33,497 nt of DNA, from contig JASJQH010006950.1 in NCBI GenBank assembly GCA_040143965.1, forward strand, positions 1 through 33,497. The letters run 5' to 3'. A program made the translations under genes and the position numbers. A model generated the notes under the pieces. The model was given only the letters and a program-made list of their open reading frames with translations, searched no databases and was not told the DNA's origin. Positions 1 through 11,094 of this stretch are shown piece after piece. Position 1 is the stretch's first letter. Each line of letters begins with the position of its first letter. This stretch comes from Basidiobolus ranarum. Taxonomy: Eukaryota; Basidiobolomycota; Basidiobolomycetes; Basidiobolales.

Positions 1-513
1 AGCACAGAATATGGAATTTATGTAGTTGATCCATCACGTTTGCACTCCTTTCATTCACCTACATATTCACTTTAGAACCTATCTAGTATATCTTATCCAA
101 TTAACATGCACTACCAACATCTAATCTTAGGCTTCAAAATAGAACCATTGATTCTGCACCACTTCCTTAGTCTAGTCAGATCCAAATCATTCTCTGTTCA
201 CTGTGATATTCATAAAAGTATTCCAATCCGTCTCGAATAAAAGGAGAATATTGTGTGTTGTGTGGTTATAATACAAGTAATATTCATATTAAAGAATCTC
301 TAGTTCAACCGATTTTTAGGGACATTGAATTAAAAATTACTCATTAAGCATGGGATGAGAGTAGAGAAGGTGGTGAGAGAGGGTGGGGTGAGGGTGAGGG
401 TGAGGGTGACCACGTGAATCCTTGGTCATTTTTGAAATATTGCTAGTATAAAAGCCTGCATAAATTGGTAGTGTATGTAATATATATATGAGAGTTGTAT
501 GGTTGAAAGTTTA
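1..513. other. Left flank, no gene seen
   Basis: No open frame with recognisable protein similarity and no tRNA-like fold was seen. The right part is the 3' flank of the minus-strand TLG2 gene, whose stop lies at 514-516. A G-rich hexamer repeat lies at 386-409 and is followed by a CACGTG E-box core at about 411-416. Confidence 0.5.
386..409 (+). repeat. (GGGTGA)4 microsatellite
   Basis: Four perfect copies of GGGTGA. Each unit carries a GGG run, so four G-tracts with 3-base spacers are present, which fits the pattern of a potential G-quadruplex. Confidence 0.8.
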
Positions 514-2019
514 TCATCGAGTTCCCAGCCTGAAAATCAGTGCGATAATCATCCCCAGAATGAGGAGAAGTAATAAGATTACCAACATTTTTCGACCGCT
601 ACTCTTTTGATAAGTGGCGCCCTGAAGGTGTGTTGAAAGTATTAGTTTGGTATCATTTATGGGACAGAATGGAAAGATTTATGGGATAGAATGGAAAGAA
701 ACTAAATATTGACCTGTTCTAATTCTTCAACAGCGGAATTCATGTGCATCGCCACTTGTTCAACATTGTAGTCGATTCGATCAAGTAAAGTTCCTTGGTC
801 GATAACAAGTGTTTGCAATTCACGAAATATCTCGGCTAGTGTGCCAATGGACTTGGCTATTTCGTTGATTTCTCGTTCTCTCTGCTCTATGGCCTCCTCT
901 GAAGATTCAACTAATGCAAGCTGGGAGTCATTGAATCCCTAGCAAAAGATACCTATTACTTGGCCATTCGATCAAAGTGTTCAACATGGACTACTTACAT
1001 CCTCGTCCCCAAAGGTAAATTCTGACTCGTCATCGCCCATCATAAAGAGGTCCTTGTTACGAGTAAGAGGAGCTCTTAATTCTAGTGGGGAAAAGAGTCA
1101 GGATGATTCTAGAACTATGGGAAATGGAGATAATCTTACTTTCTAGATATGTTGATTGCTGTTTTCTAAACGCAGCCGAAATTTCTTGGACTTTAGTGGC
1201 TAAGGATATTTGAACATTCTTATTCAGCATTCCTTCTCGGTTCTCCTTTTTCAAGCTATTATGACCCTTATCTGGATCTACAAGCTTAATTCTTTTATGG
1301 CAGTTTTGGATGTCCTTTGTATTAGGTTAGAGAGGAAAGAAGGAATAGACTCGACATGTTAAAATTACCTGGGTTATCTCACTGGTAAGATTCTCAATGA
1401 TTTGCTCTTCTTCCCTGTTATCATCAAAGCCAGGCAAAAGATGCTTTTTGTGTAGTCCCTCGAGTTTACTCACTATTTAAAGAAAGGAATAAATTTTGTT
1501 TAGCAAGTGTATCAAGTCATATATTAACAAAGTTGTTGGAAAACTTCTTACTCTTTTCTTTTATCTCCTCTACAATCTCATTTATCTAAAAAGGAAAGGA
1601 TTAGCCAATCTTTTGGACTTTCAATAAGATATATACAATTGTTCCAATTGAAAGAACCAATTCTTTAAATGTCGGAAGAAAAATATACCTCATCCACCAT
1701 GTCGACCCTAAATAAATAAGGTACAATAAACATACGAGTTGCTTAAATTTGACACACGAGATGATAAAACGAACTAAAGTGACCGTATGCAAAATACAAT
1801 CGGTATTAAAGTACGCTCTATTCTTAGAGTGAAAGTTACGTACCATTGAGGTGGTAGAACCGAAAGTTCAATAATCGTTTCATTGTCTTGATCTGCTCCT
1901 GCGATTAAACCCGCACGCTCGGCCGACCCGTTTACTTCTGGCTGAACATGTGTGCGATGTGTGTGCGAAAAGGAGTTTCTATACTGTAGAAACAAAAGGG
2001 TACGACTTCTAGTTGCCAT
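514..2019 (-). CDS. TLG2: Tlg2 / syntaxin-16 type Qa-SNARE
   Basis: Qa-SNARE for fusion of endosome-derived vesicles with the trans-Golgi network. Exons on the minus strand: 2019-1844, 1707-1689, 1585-1552, 1472-1369, 1314-1140, 1081-999, 938-714, 621-514, giving 307 residues; phases agree throughout. The N-terminus (MATRSRTLLFLQYRN) is typical of Tlg2/STX16, where such a peptide binds the Sec1/Munc18 protein Vps45. A PPQWVD motif joins exons 1 and 2, the region before the Habc helices. The SNARE helix is at about 205-272, with the zero-layer Gln at Q245 in VIDQGTLLDRIDYN. A C-terminal anchor at about 284-302 is followed by a few residues, as in tail-anchored SNAREs. Exon 2 is only 19 bases. 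The gene is divergent from CBR1. The identification is firm; only exact splice sites could shift. Confidence 0.95.
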
Positions 2020-2715
2020 GGCAAATTGGTCGAAAATGTATTTAAAAGAAACTTGAGAAACAAGAGGCGAAGCGTGTGCAATAAGCTATCTAAAGAGAAT
2101 CAAACCAAGTCCTGACAAAATAAGCCATCTAACGTCTCTCGTTAAATCAAATCATAAAAATCACTTATATTATGCACAACTTACGCGAACAAATGGAAAT
2201 GCTATGACTGAGGATCGATGTATTTGAATTATTCACTAAAGCTTGAGTATTCTCCCTATATAATTAGTAACATTGATTTATTGCAAACCAAACCAAATTC
2301 AGCCGTGTTTCCCTTTGTTGTTGCAAAGAAAAGATTCTATTGGCCAATGAACATGTAATCCACTAACTCCAGTTAAATGCGTTTCTATTCGTTCTACTGT
2401 ATAGTTTGTAATCAATGTGGCATATATTTATAACAGGCGCTTAAGTCTATTCTGTTATAGATCTGATTACATATCGTGGTGTAGAAGAACTCGAAGAGCA
2501 ATTATAATAAGCAATTACCACTCTCTCAACAATGCTCGTATCCAATTATCGTTATCTATGATCTCCAGGGCCAGTTTCGGTAAAAATATTGGATTTCAAA
2601 GATTGTTAATCGGTCCTAAATAAAGCAAATGCTGGGGTTATATTAACTCAGTTACTGTTGAAGGATAAACTGCAATCACAACCGAACTTGTACCTTTCTC
2701 CATTTTCCTCTTGTA
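2020..2715. promoter_or_regulatory. Shared upstream region of TLG2 and CBR1
   Basis: About 700 AT-rich bases lie between two divergent start codons. A TATA-like CTATATAAT is present near 2256. An open frame at 2417-2623 has no family similarity and a biased composition, so I do not call it. No other gene is visible. Confidence 0.5.
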
Positions 2716-3682
2716 ATGACTGACGTTCAGAGCTATTTACCTTTCATTTTGGCCGCTATTGCCGCCGTCGGCACCACTGCCTACATCTTCACCAGTAAAA
2801 CCAAGAGTATGTATTCTTATTCTGTAAATCACCGGCGAGAGGTTCATCGTTTTAATTATTTTATTTCAACAGAGGCAGTTCTAGACAAAGTGAAGTTCCA
2901 GAAGTTTCCTCTTATTGAAAAAATGATCATCTCTCATAACACTGCCATGTTCGTACTTTTTCTCGTATTTTACTTTGTTTTTAGACTTAATACTAATATA
3001 TATTCACAGTTATCGTTTTGGCCTCCCTCATCCCCAAGATGTTCTCGGACTACCAATTGGTCAACACATTTCAGTCATGGCTACAATCGATGGTAAAGAA
3101 GTTATGAGAAGTTACACTCCTACCAGCTCTGATGATGACTCTGGTCATTTCGATCTCCTCATCAAAACCTACCCCAACGGAAACATTTCCCGTGTATTTG
3201 CCGACTTGAAACTTGGTGATACCCTCAATGTCCGTGGACCTAAAGGAAACTTCACCTACACACCGGGCTTGGTCAAATCCTTTGGTATGATTGCAGGTGG
3301 AACTGGTATCACCCCCATGTATCAAATCATCCATGCTATCTTGAAGAATCCTGAAGATAAAACACAAATCAACTTGATCTTTGCTAACGTAAACCAAGAA
3401 GATATTTTACTCAAAAGTGAGTTAGATGAACTTGCCAAAAAACATGATAACTTCAACCTTCATTATGTCTTGAACAACCCTCCTGAAGGCTGGACTGGTG
3501 GTGTTGGTTTCGTTACTGAAGCAATGATCAAGGAATTGTGTCCTGGCCCTAGCGCCGATTCAAAGATGCTCCTCTGCGGTCCTCCACCTATGGTCAAGGC
3601 CATGAGTGGTTACTGTGTTAACTTAGGTTTTGAGAAGCCTAGAGCTCTCTCTAAATTAGAGGATCAGGTATTCAAATTCTAA
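2716..3682 (+). CDS. CBR1: NADH-cytochrome b5 reductase
   Basis: FAD enzyme that moves electrons from NADH to cytochrome b5 for desaturases, sterol synthesis and related reactions; membrane anchored at the ER or mitochondrial outer membrane. Exons 2716-2806, 2873-2948, 3010-3682 give 279 residues. A single N-terminal membrane segment spans about 8-26. The FAD-binding RSYT motif is at 89-92 and GPKGNF follows. The NADH-binding GGTGITP is at 152-158 and CGPPPM begins at C245. The protein ends in VFKF, the usual family end. The second intron uses a weak GTTCGT donor, but splicing there rebuilds the expected HNTAIYRFGLP segment, so I trust it. AATAAA follows about 100 bases after the stop. Confidence 0.95.
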
Positions 3683-4052
3683 CTCTCCTCTGACAACGCA
3701 TATCAAGTACAAAGAATATCCAACTCAAATCTCTGCATTTCACTCAATTGGGTTTGGGTTTCGCATGTTTCGTATTAATATTAATAAAATCGAATGAAAT
3801 AAATCCCACATTCTCTTCATCTGCGTGTCATAATCTCGTGTGACTCATTATGGAAGGTACAAATCAAATCACATATGTAATGGTAAAGATGTATCAGAAG
3901 AGTATCAGGAAACGACGGATAATAAAGCTAGCCAGTGTATATTCATATTTTTCAGGTTTTTTATTAGCTGCTCATGAGCAGATAAGTCCAGAGTGTAGTA
4001 TCGGGGTGGAAAGAGAAAGAAATGCTATGTGCAGAAGAAAGCGCAAGATCAT
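3683..4052. other. 3' flanks of convergent CBR1 and EGD2
   Basis: Contains the CBR1 poly(A) signal. The open frame beginning at 3850 continues antisense to EGD2 and shows no family features. Nothing else is seen. Confidence 0.5.
3783..3788 (+). terminator. AATAAA poly(A) signal for CBR1
   Basis: Canonical hexamer about 100 bases after the CBR1 stop, followed by a second AATAAA-like stretch near 3799. Confidence 0.5.
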
Positions 4053-4595
4053 TTACATGGTAAGTTCCATGATAGCGTTGACAATATCACCGTTGTTAGC
4101 CTTAAGGGCCTTGACAGCCTTAGCACGGGAGACGTTAGCTTGTTGAATAACAAGTTCAATATCCTTGGCTTCAACACCGGTCTCGTCAACATCTTCCTCA
4201 TCAGCCTCCTCAGCGGCAACAGCCTCAGGAGCTTCCTCGATGCTGGCAGCTTGTTGAGCGGCTTCAGCAGCAGCTTGTTGGGCGGCAGCTTGTTGAGCAG
4301 CGGCATTAAGATCCTCAATCTTGCATTCACCAAAGACAACATAGGTGTCATTGCTGCTCTTGTAAACCTCAGGATCGGCAATAACGAACAAAATGTTACG
4401 AGGGCGGCAGAAGGTGACACGGTTGATACCTTCAACAGGCTTCAAACCAAGCTTGGTCATGGCCTTACGGGCCTTCTTCTCGGTACGGCTGTGAACATGG
4501 GCATCGACTTCCTCAACATCAGAGTTGACTTCTTCGACTTGAACGTCTTCGGTAATTTCCTCGATTTTTTGTTCGACAGTAGGTTCGGCAGCCAT
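4053..4595 (-). CDS. EGD2: Nascent polypeptide-associated complex subunit alpha
   Basis: Alpha subunit of NAC, the heterodimer that binds nascent chains at the ribosome exit tunnel and limits mistargeting to the ER. One coding exon, 180 residues. An acidic N-terminus (1-35) is followed by the NAC domain at about 36-100, with the basic [17 protein letters not shown] helix and GINRVTF, then DPEVYKS. An Ala/Gln-rich linker covers about 110-135. A C-terminal UBA domain (about 140-180) includes [20 protein letters not shown]. Length and order match fungal Egd2. The codon choice looks more C-ending than in neighbours, as expected for a highly expressed gene; this was not computed. An AG immediately precedes the ATG, suggesting a 5'UTR intron. 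Confidence 0.97.
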   Translation of the reverse strand: MAAEPTVEQKIEEITEDVQVEEVNSDVEEVDAHVHSRTEKKARKAMTKLGLKPVEGINRVTFCRPRNILFVIADPEVYKSSNDTYVVFGECKIEDLNAAAQQAAAQQAAAEAAQQAASIEEAPEAVAAEEADEEDVDETGVEAKDIELVIQQANVSRAKAVKALKANNGDIVNAIMELTM

Positions 4596-4731
4596 CTAAT
4601 ATGCAAGAGAAAGTTCACGATTAATGATTATTTGGTCAGAGCACCGGAATTTCATCCATCTCAATCATTCTAACATCCATCCACCTGGTAGTCATGATTA
4701 CGTAGTTAAAATCGGGAAGCTGTTTACTTAC
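4596..4731 (-). other. Probable 5'UTR intron of EGD2
   Basis: On the minus strand a perfect GTAAGT donor begins at 4731. A pyrimidine-rich tract ends in TTAG directly against the ATG (AG at 4597-4596). The 136-base length is within the range seen for TLG2 introns here. Inferred only from the splice signals. Confidence 0.5.
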
Positions 4732-5321
4732 TTTGAATCCCTTAGCTGATAACGTTAAGATGTGAGAAAGGAGCAATCACTTCACCCGAGGTCTATATCG
4801 GCTAGTTGAACCCCATCCCTCACTATCCTTGCCAAATATGGAAATCACCATCGAATAGGGTTCCTACTTCCAACCCTTATAGTAAATTTCTTCATATCAA
4901 AACTCTGATAAATAGAGCCAAATGCCATTATTTTCGATGGTTAAATCATCGACAACCACACCCGTATAGATCGATTATTATTGTCTTGGACGGATGATTT
5001 CGTGAATGTATTGCACACCATCCATTGTGCACTCGATAAATGTGGGGTTGGGTTTGGGATGTTCATTGATTAAGATTATATTAGGGTTAGGCACTACAAG
5101 TAATATTTGATTAACCCGGACCATATAATATGATTCCGAAACATTTGAAGAAAATGGGAATAAATGGAAAATGATCCCCTTACCCCCAAGCACCTGATAT
5201 ATAAAAAAGCCAACTCTAGTGAGGTGAATTTTTTAACTTTTCTTCAGTCAAGTTAATTTGTACCATAGCCCCAGTGTATTCCTTCTTCCCATCCCTGCGC
5301 CCTCCTCCCCTTTGATAGAGA
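4732..5321. promoter_or_regulatory. Shared upstream region of EGD2 and the PRELI gene
   Basis: No convincing gene; the short frames at 4806-5193 show no family similarity. A strong TATA element lies at 5198-5208, and a CT-rich tract (5278-5316) leads to the PRELI start codon. Confidence 0.5.
5198..5208 (+). promoter_or_regulatory. TATA box of the PRELI-family gene
   Basis: TATATAAAAAA about 115 bases upstream of the ATG at 5322, in a good position for a fungal core promoter. Confidence 0.5.
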
Positions 5322-5849
5322 ATGAAATTCTGTCAAACCTCTCATAGCTTTACTCATAGTTGGGAACAGGTCTCTGCTGGCTGGTGGCAAAAATATCCTA
5401 ATGAGAATGCCCCTCATGTTCTCAGCGTTGATGTATTAAACCAACAAGTTGACGCCAAAACTGGATGTATTCGTACTGAACGTCTGGTTGCCTGTAAGCA
5501 AAACGTGCCCATATTGATCAAAAAAATCTTTGGTGCTGATGATGTTTCATACGCTCGTGAAGTGATTGAAGTGGATCCTAAAGCCAAGACATTTACAGTA
5601 TTTTCCCGTAATTTGACCAATAGTGAACTTTTAGCCATGGAAGAGAAGGTGGTTTATTGTCCAGACCCTAACGATTCTTCCAAGACCTTACTTACACAAG
5701 AGGCTCAATTTACCGCTTTAACTCGCTTTTCAAGTTATGTGGAAGACTTTTGCGTTAAACGATTTCGTGATAATGCTGCAGTAGGACGTCAAGGCTTTGA
5801 AATGGTTTTGAACCGACTTTTCTCTGGTAATAATGCGGCGGCCATTTAA
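5322..5849 (+). CDS. PRELI/MSF1 (Ups1/Ups2-type) mitochondrial lipid-transfer protein
   Basis: Member of the PRELI/MSF1 family, which with Mdm35 carries phosphatidic acid (Ups1) or phosphatidylserine (Ups2) across the mitochondrial intermembrane space for cardiolipin and PE synthesis. One exon, 175 residues, the usual size. Family landmarks: SFTHSWEQVSAGWWQKYPNE at 8-27, PHVLSVDV, the TERL strand, VDPKAKTFTVFSRNLTN in the middle, then MEEKVVYC and a C-terminal helix with a KRF..N pattern. No cleavable presequence is seen, as usual for these twin-Cys-partner imports. Some features recall Ups1/PRELID1 (RYPN-type WQKYPNE, EEKVVYC) and others Ups2/PRELID3 (LLTQEA), so I do not assign the lipid. 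It is divergent from EGD2. Confidence 0.9.
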   Translation: MKFCQTSHSFTHSWEQVSAGWWQKYPNENAPHVLSVDVLNQQVDAKTGCIRTERLVACKQNVPILIKKIFGADDVSYAREVIEVDPKAKTFTVFSRNLTNSELLAMEEKVVYCPDPNDSSKTLLTQEAQFTALTRFSSYVEDFCVKRFRDNAAVGRQGFEMVLNRLFSGNNAAAI

Positions 5850-6314
5850 CTGATCTCAACCATCATTTCACTAGATTTTCAAGTAAAATTTAGACCTCTG
5901 CATATATACACCACACTTTAGCATCTATCTATCTTTTCATACAATATCCACCACCCTTACACATAAAACACACTTCCCAGTAAAATTCAATGGTTTTGCA
6001 CCTATTTTCATCACACATGTTGGGGCTTGAGTAACTTTGTCAGTAACAATCAACCGATGAGCCGATGCATCGATCAATCCATTTATATTAAATTCCAATG
6101 AAACCTATATGTAATTTATCTGTTCCTCTAACGAGTGAGTAGTGAATGGTCATGCACTCCACCTCATAATTCAAATCATGTGATACTCCATCATTCTCGA
6201 TGGACTGTGAAAGTATGTAATGATTGCAAGGACGATCCAATCACGCCGTCATCTCGCGTTCACTTAAATGGACCACTCACTACAGTATTGAAAATCGATA
6301 ACTTTAGAATTAGT
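5850..6314. other. Gap between PRELI gene and CAB4
   Basis: Holds the 3' flank of the PRELI gene and the CAB4 promoter. A reading frame continues upstream from the CAB4 ATG to 6135 (GTG) but its residues look non-coding. Nothing else is seen. Confidence 0.45.
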
Positions 6315-7522
6315 ATGACTGAACATGTATTACTTTATCTTCAACTTTTAAAGTTAACCGCCATAGAAGACTTTGTTTTAAAACTTGTTCATGATACCAT
6401 TAAGAGTACCTCTAAAAGTTTAACTATTCTTGTTGATTGTCCAGAAACTACTCAAACTGCTGTTTGGGAGGAAGTACAGGAATTGCTAAGCATACTCTAT
6501 GTAAAGGCTGCTAAGACAACCCAGGAGTTCAGAAAGCCTTTGTTAGAGGTGGACGTGCTGTTTAAAGACTGGTGTGGTTACAACGTCTTGTTGGAACGAA
6601 ACAAATCCTATGACTGTTGGGTTGCTTCAAGAAAACGTAGGCTATCTCTAGACCTCTTCCTTTAATGTTTCCTATTACTGAACCATTTTTACCTCAGACG
6701 AACAAATATTGGCGTATTATAATTCTCAACGAGAGGAAGCAGGTCTCGATTTGGTGACGATATACAGTATACCTGAAGAGGAGGCAGGAATAGACATAGA
6801 GCTAACTGCAAACAGCAAAAAAAGGTATAGACCTGAGGAAAAGCATTACCCTAATGTCGCGGTGGGTGGAACTTTTGACCATCTACATGTCGGACATAAA
6901 ATACTGTTAACCATGGGTGCTTGGCTAAGCGAGAAACGACTGATTTGTGGAGTGGCAGGTATGATTCAATTCTATTAATGTTTAAACGAGAGCCGAGGTT
7001 GATTTCTTAACTCCTAGGAACTGAAATGTTGGGGAAAAAAGAGTACGCTAACTTAGTACAGTCCTTAGATATCCGTATCGAGCACGTACGAAAGTTTCTG
7101 AACCGTGTGAAGCGTGGCTTGGTATATGAAGTATGGATATGTCTCTTGGAGCATTTCTACTAATTTGGATGTCAACTAATGTTAGTCATTATAGATTGTA
7201 CCTATCCATGACACCTACGGGCCAACCAGTAAAGATCCAGATATACAAGCAATTGTGGTATCGAAAGAAACACTGACGGGAGCATATGAAAGTAAGAATT
7301 CCTCTGCAACACCTTCTTTCTGATCTCCTCTGACCATAAATTGCAGTTAATAGGGAACGTAGCAAACGCGATTTCGAAGAGTTGGAAATCAAGATCATTC
7401 AGGTGATCTCCAAATCATCCAGAGCACTGGCAAAGAATGAATTAAGAAATCTGCAAATCAGTTCTGCTCAAATACGGGAATATTTACATTCCCATCCAGA
7501 AAAATATCCGTGCACGGAGTAA
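6315..7522 (+). CDS. CAB4: Phosphopantetheine adenylyltransferase (PPAT)
   Basis: Fourth step of CoA synthesis: ATP + 4'-phosphopantetheine to dephospho-CoA. Exons 6315-6636, 6698-6958, 7018-7130, 7195-7291, 7347-7522 give 322 residues. An N-terminal domain (about 1-145) typical of fungal and animal PPAT is poorly conserved. The nucleotidyltransferase core begins near 157 with YPNVAVGGTFDHLHVGH; HVGH (171-174) is the HxGH motif. Later blocks are GTEMLGKKEY, IVPIHDTYGPTSKDPDIQAI, VVSKETLTGA and the terminal ISSAQIREYL, matching the family ISSTxIR signature. I chose ATG 6315 as the first ATG in frame after the non-coding-looking upstream stretch; an extra 5' exon cannot be excluded. It is monofunctional, as in yeast, with no fused dephospho-CoA kinase. 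Confidence 0.93.
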
Positions 7523-7890
7523 TAATAAATACGATGATTTTAGAGAATGTTGATTCGTTTATGAGATAAAGTTTATTCACTTGGAATATCCAAAAACATG
7601 CAAATGATGATGGCCAAAAATACAAGTGATCGATGATTTTGCGATTATTATTACTATTTATGAGTGCCAACACATGATCCCAAGCGAGTTGACTAAGGAT
7701 GTTGGCGGAAGTTGCCAGATGCATGCTGGAAATCATTGAACATGTTCGATCCTGGAATCGAAGAGGGCGGGTAATGTGAGAATTGGGGGCCTGGTTGATT
7801 TATGTATATCAAAGTGTTCATAATATATAGTATGGAAAAATGAGAGAATTAAAGGGGAATTCTGGCATTGGTTGAATATAGTATGAACGA
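7523..7890. other. 3' flanks of convergent CAB4 and NOT4
   Basis: AATAAA at 7524-7529 overlaps the end of CAB4 and can serve as its poly(A) signal. The minus-strand frame at 7458-7736 has no recognisable features. No gene is called. Confidence 0.5.
7524..7529 (+). terminator. AATAAA poly(A) signal for CAB4
   Basis: The hexamer lies 2 bases after the stop codon. This is very close but plausible; no better one is seen within 100 bases. Confidence 0.35.
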
Positions 7891-10800
7891 TCAAGAAACT
7901 TGAAACTGACCCAGCTCCCCGTTGTCTAACTTGAAGTCAACATCGTAGCCTCTCAAACGATGGAAGTTCGCGTTGCCATTCCAATTTCTAGGGTCCATCT
8001 TTTCTGATAAATCGGTGGAGTTTGGAGGTGAAGAGACACGTGCTGACATTATGGCTGGATCTTCGAAATGTGCTCGAGGATCTATAAACCGTCAGTACTT
8101 GGAATCCATATCGAGCAATTAAAATTATTAAAACAACTCACCTCTGTAATGGCCGCTTTCACCGATGTTGGCGGCTGCATTGCGTTTCTCCGCCGCGGCT
8201 CTCAAGAAATTGCTAAAGAAGTCTGTTTGTTCAGAAGCAAATTGCGCATCGTATTGTCCTAAACCAGGAGGTTGAGAGTCTGGAATTCGACGAAGGTTGC
8301 GATCAAACATATCCATGCCGTATGTTTGTGGTTCACTCCGGAATGGTAGATTGGGGTTTTGATGTAAATGCCTTGTTGGAGAACGCTCCTGATCGGGGAT
8401 TCTCCCAGAGTATGAAGGGAACGCGGCATCTGGTCGGTCCTCGTAGCCATATCCACTCATGGGATTAAAGGCTCTTCCGCTATATCCGGAAGCATAGCCA
8501 GGAGGTGGGGCCATACCCGGAGGCATGCTTCTAATAGGCGATTGAGCAGCGAATTGCATGGGGTTTTGTGAAGCAAAAGGAGACGTTGGATGTTGATGTA
8601 CTCCCCATTCTTGGCCACCTGTTACTAAGCCTCTACCATCACCTCTATGAGACATGGCTCGGTGAGATATCTCCTCCTTTGATTGAGTACCGAAGTTGCT
8701 AAGATGAGTTGGAAACATTCCACGTACATTATCTTGATCAGGTGCATGGTTGGGGGCACTGCGTCCAAAAGGATCAAAGAGACCACTTGGCTGTGGGGCA
8801 ATGTGGTTGATGGACGACATTCTTGATTGAATTGATCCAAAGTCCTCTTCTTCGTTAAGTGCGAAGCCAAATCTCGAATATAGCTTTGGCCTTGAATTTT
8901 GTACAGGCTGAGTGTTGTTGCTTTCAAGAGTTTGTTTTTGGTATTGTGGAATCTGAGAGAACTCGTCTACAGCAAATGAGCCAAATGGCCGGTTGGGATC
9001 TACTTCGGATTGATTGCTATATGAGTTTCGGATATGCATATTCTGCATGGAAGAAAGCAAAGAATCCCTCCCATCTCTTTCCTTATTATTCTCGCTGCCG
9101 AAGGGGTCGAAGCCTCCTTTATATGTGTTGGCAGATAGAGAGATTGGATTGAAGGGGAAAGCTTCCATTAAACCAGGAGGCAATGAGACATTTGTTCGGG
9201 GTTGCTGTTGGTAAAAGGCTGACCTCTCTCTTTCAAGTTCTGCCATTACTTCTTGATGAAGACGCTCTTCGTCGATTAGGCTTTGCTCTGGTTGTTGTGT
9301 TGCCTCCACCACCTGTGTCTGATCATTAGTGCTAACTTGTTCCTCTAAAACGTTAGTCTCGGGAGCTGCAGCTCTGGCTGAGACTTCTTTTTGAGTATCG
9401 ACTCCAACCTCGGCTTGCTTTGAATGAGTTTGAGTTTCCTGGGTGACACTTTCAGGTGAGCTAGATAGAACTGGTGTGTTGTTGCCGGTTGTGATCTTGG
9501 ATCCTGTACCCGCAGTGTATTTCCCGGGTGGTCCAACCTCTTGCGGCTTCTTACTATCCCCGTCACCTTCGTCAGAACTAGTTCTTGATTTTTGATCCGA
9601 TTGACTTTTCTTCGATAGTGAAATAACCTTTGCTTTGGGTCTTACAGCGGCAGGAGGTGGCGGGAATTGATCTAAGCTTAACAGAGGAGATTTCACAGTA
9701 GAGAGCTTGGATTTATTAGTGGCGAGTTTGGCCCAAGATGCTGTTGCTGGAAGTGCTGATCCTAATTAGTAGAATTGTATTAGTGAAGATCCCGAGCAAA
9801 CTAGCCATTCAACCCGTACACATACCCTCATTGTCCCCGTCGTTGGATTTGCTTTCGGACCTATAAATAGCAACCGGAGTCTCTGGACTTTGTGGCGAAG
9901 AATATGACGGCTCGAACGAGGATAACTCCGGTGAGTGAGCATGGGTTCCAAGTATCTGCGGTTTCGGTGACGAGTGCTCCATCTGTGCATGATGGTCCTT
10001 GAGGTTGTGTCTCCTGAGAATCAAAAAATAACGGTGAGGATGTGTATGGACCATCATTTATGTATAATTCATCCAATTGAACTTGAATGGGTCTCGATTT
10101 AAACAATAGGACAAAAATACCGACCCACTAGCCAAATCCTCTCTCGTAAACGTATCAGCTTCTTCTCCTGGCTCGTGCAAATACATGCAATTTGGATTTT
10201 GACAGGGCATATTTCGCAGATAGTAAGTACAATATTTGGTAGTACCATATGTTGCTCTGTTGTAATGCCAAGCTTAGTACGGGTCAAGACTCTAAAAGAT
10301 TACATGGTGACTACCTGAGGATTCTTCCATCCGACATGCTTCCATCTACAGCACTTATAGCTTTAGCAGAATCCTCACGCCGGGCATATGTGATGTATAC
10401 TCCAACTGTGGGAGTTTGGCCTGGATGCGTACTAGTGGAATTTTGAGCATGCCGGCGGTTTATTACCACTTTCGTAATTTTACCATACTGTCCAAAATAA
10501 TCCGATGAGCGCAACACCTAAAGGAAATTATGCCTTAGAGCTGAATCATAAAGAAAGGGGAGAAAACCCATGTTATTCAGGAGTATTTACCTCTTCTGTT
10601 ACTTTGGCGGTTAAACCAATAACATAAATTAAGTTTTTTTGTACAACTCTAACATTAGCCAAATGTTTTCGACTCATAGACTCGATTTCTTTCTTTTCAC
10701 GTTCTTTGGCTTTTTTCTCAGTCTTGATTCGAGAGAGTCTAAGTTTTAGGATGAAGCAAGATGAATTAGAAGACAAACCCCTCACTGAAGAGCCAACTCA

Positions 10801-11094
10801 AATGCTACACAAACTTACTCTGTAGAAGTAACAGGAGTGAATTGGACATTTTCATCGGAATAAGCCCTACGACAAGCTGGGCATTTTCCATTTAGCTCTT
10901 CTTTGATGTGATGCCAACAAAAACGACAGATCTAGTATGATGAGTGAGGTAAATACATGTTGTATATCCAATTTAATATATAAGGTTGTTGTGTTTCTTA
11001 CTTGATAGCCGCAAGGACACGGCTTAAAATTGCGTTCGGAAAAATCTAATTCCTCCATGCAGAGTGGGCAATCATAATCTTCTAAGTCGGACAT
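7891..11094 (-). CDS. NOT4: CCR4-NOT E3 ubiquitin ligase Not4
   Basis: RING E3 of the CCR4-NOT complex, acting in mRNA decay, ribosome quality control and transcription. Minus-strand exons: 11094-11002, 10931-10819, 10738-10591, 10517-10315, 10256-10125, 10013-9826, 9761-8142, 8081-7891; 895 residues, phases consistent. Domains: C4C4 RING with Cys 9, 12, 26, 28, 33, 36, 48, 51; a basic coiled linker; an RRM at about 104-186 (RNP2-like LIYVIGL); a CCCH finger C195, C204, C209, H213; then about 680 low-complexity residues rich in Q, S, P, G. The conserved GSALPATASW segment starts exon 7. The tail holds repeated short motifs (FDPFG twice, PPGL/PPGM several times). The exon 5 donor is an unusual GTCGGT but gives the conserved DLASGRH join. 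Confidence 0.95.

Noticed and set aside
2417-2623. 68-residue open frame upstream of CBR1
   Set aside because: No family motif is present and it lies in the divergent TLG2/CBR1 promoter region.
4029-4673. Plus-strand 214-residue open frame across EGD2
   Set aside because: It is antisense to a complete, clearly conserved NAC alpha gene, and its Leu/Ser-rich sequence is the mirror of the Ala/Glu-rich codons.
6135-6314. Upstream extension of CAB4 to a GTG start
   Set aside because: There is no ATG in this stretch, and its composition and sequence do not resemble PPAT N-termini; ATG 6315 gives a normal length.
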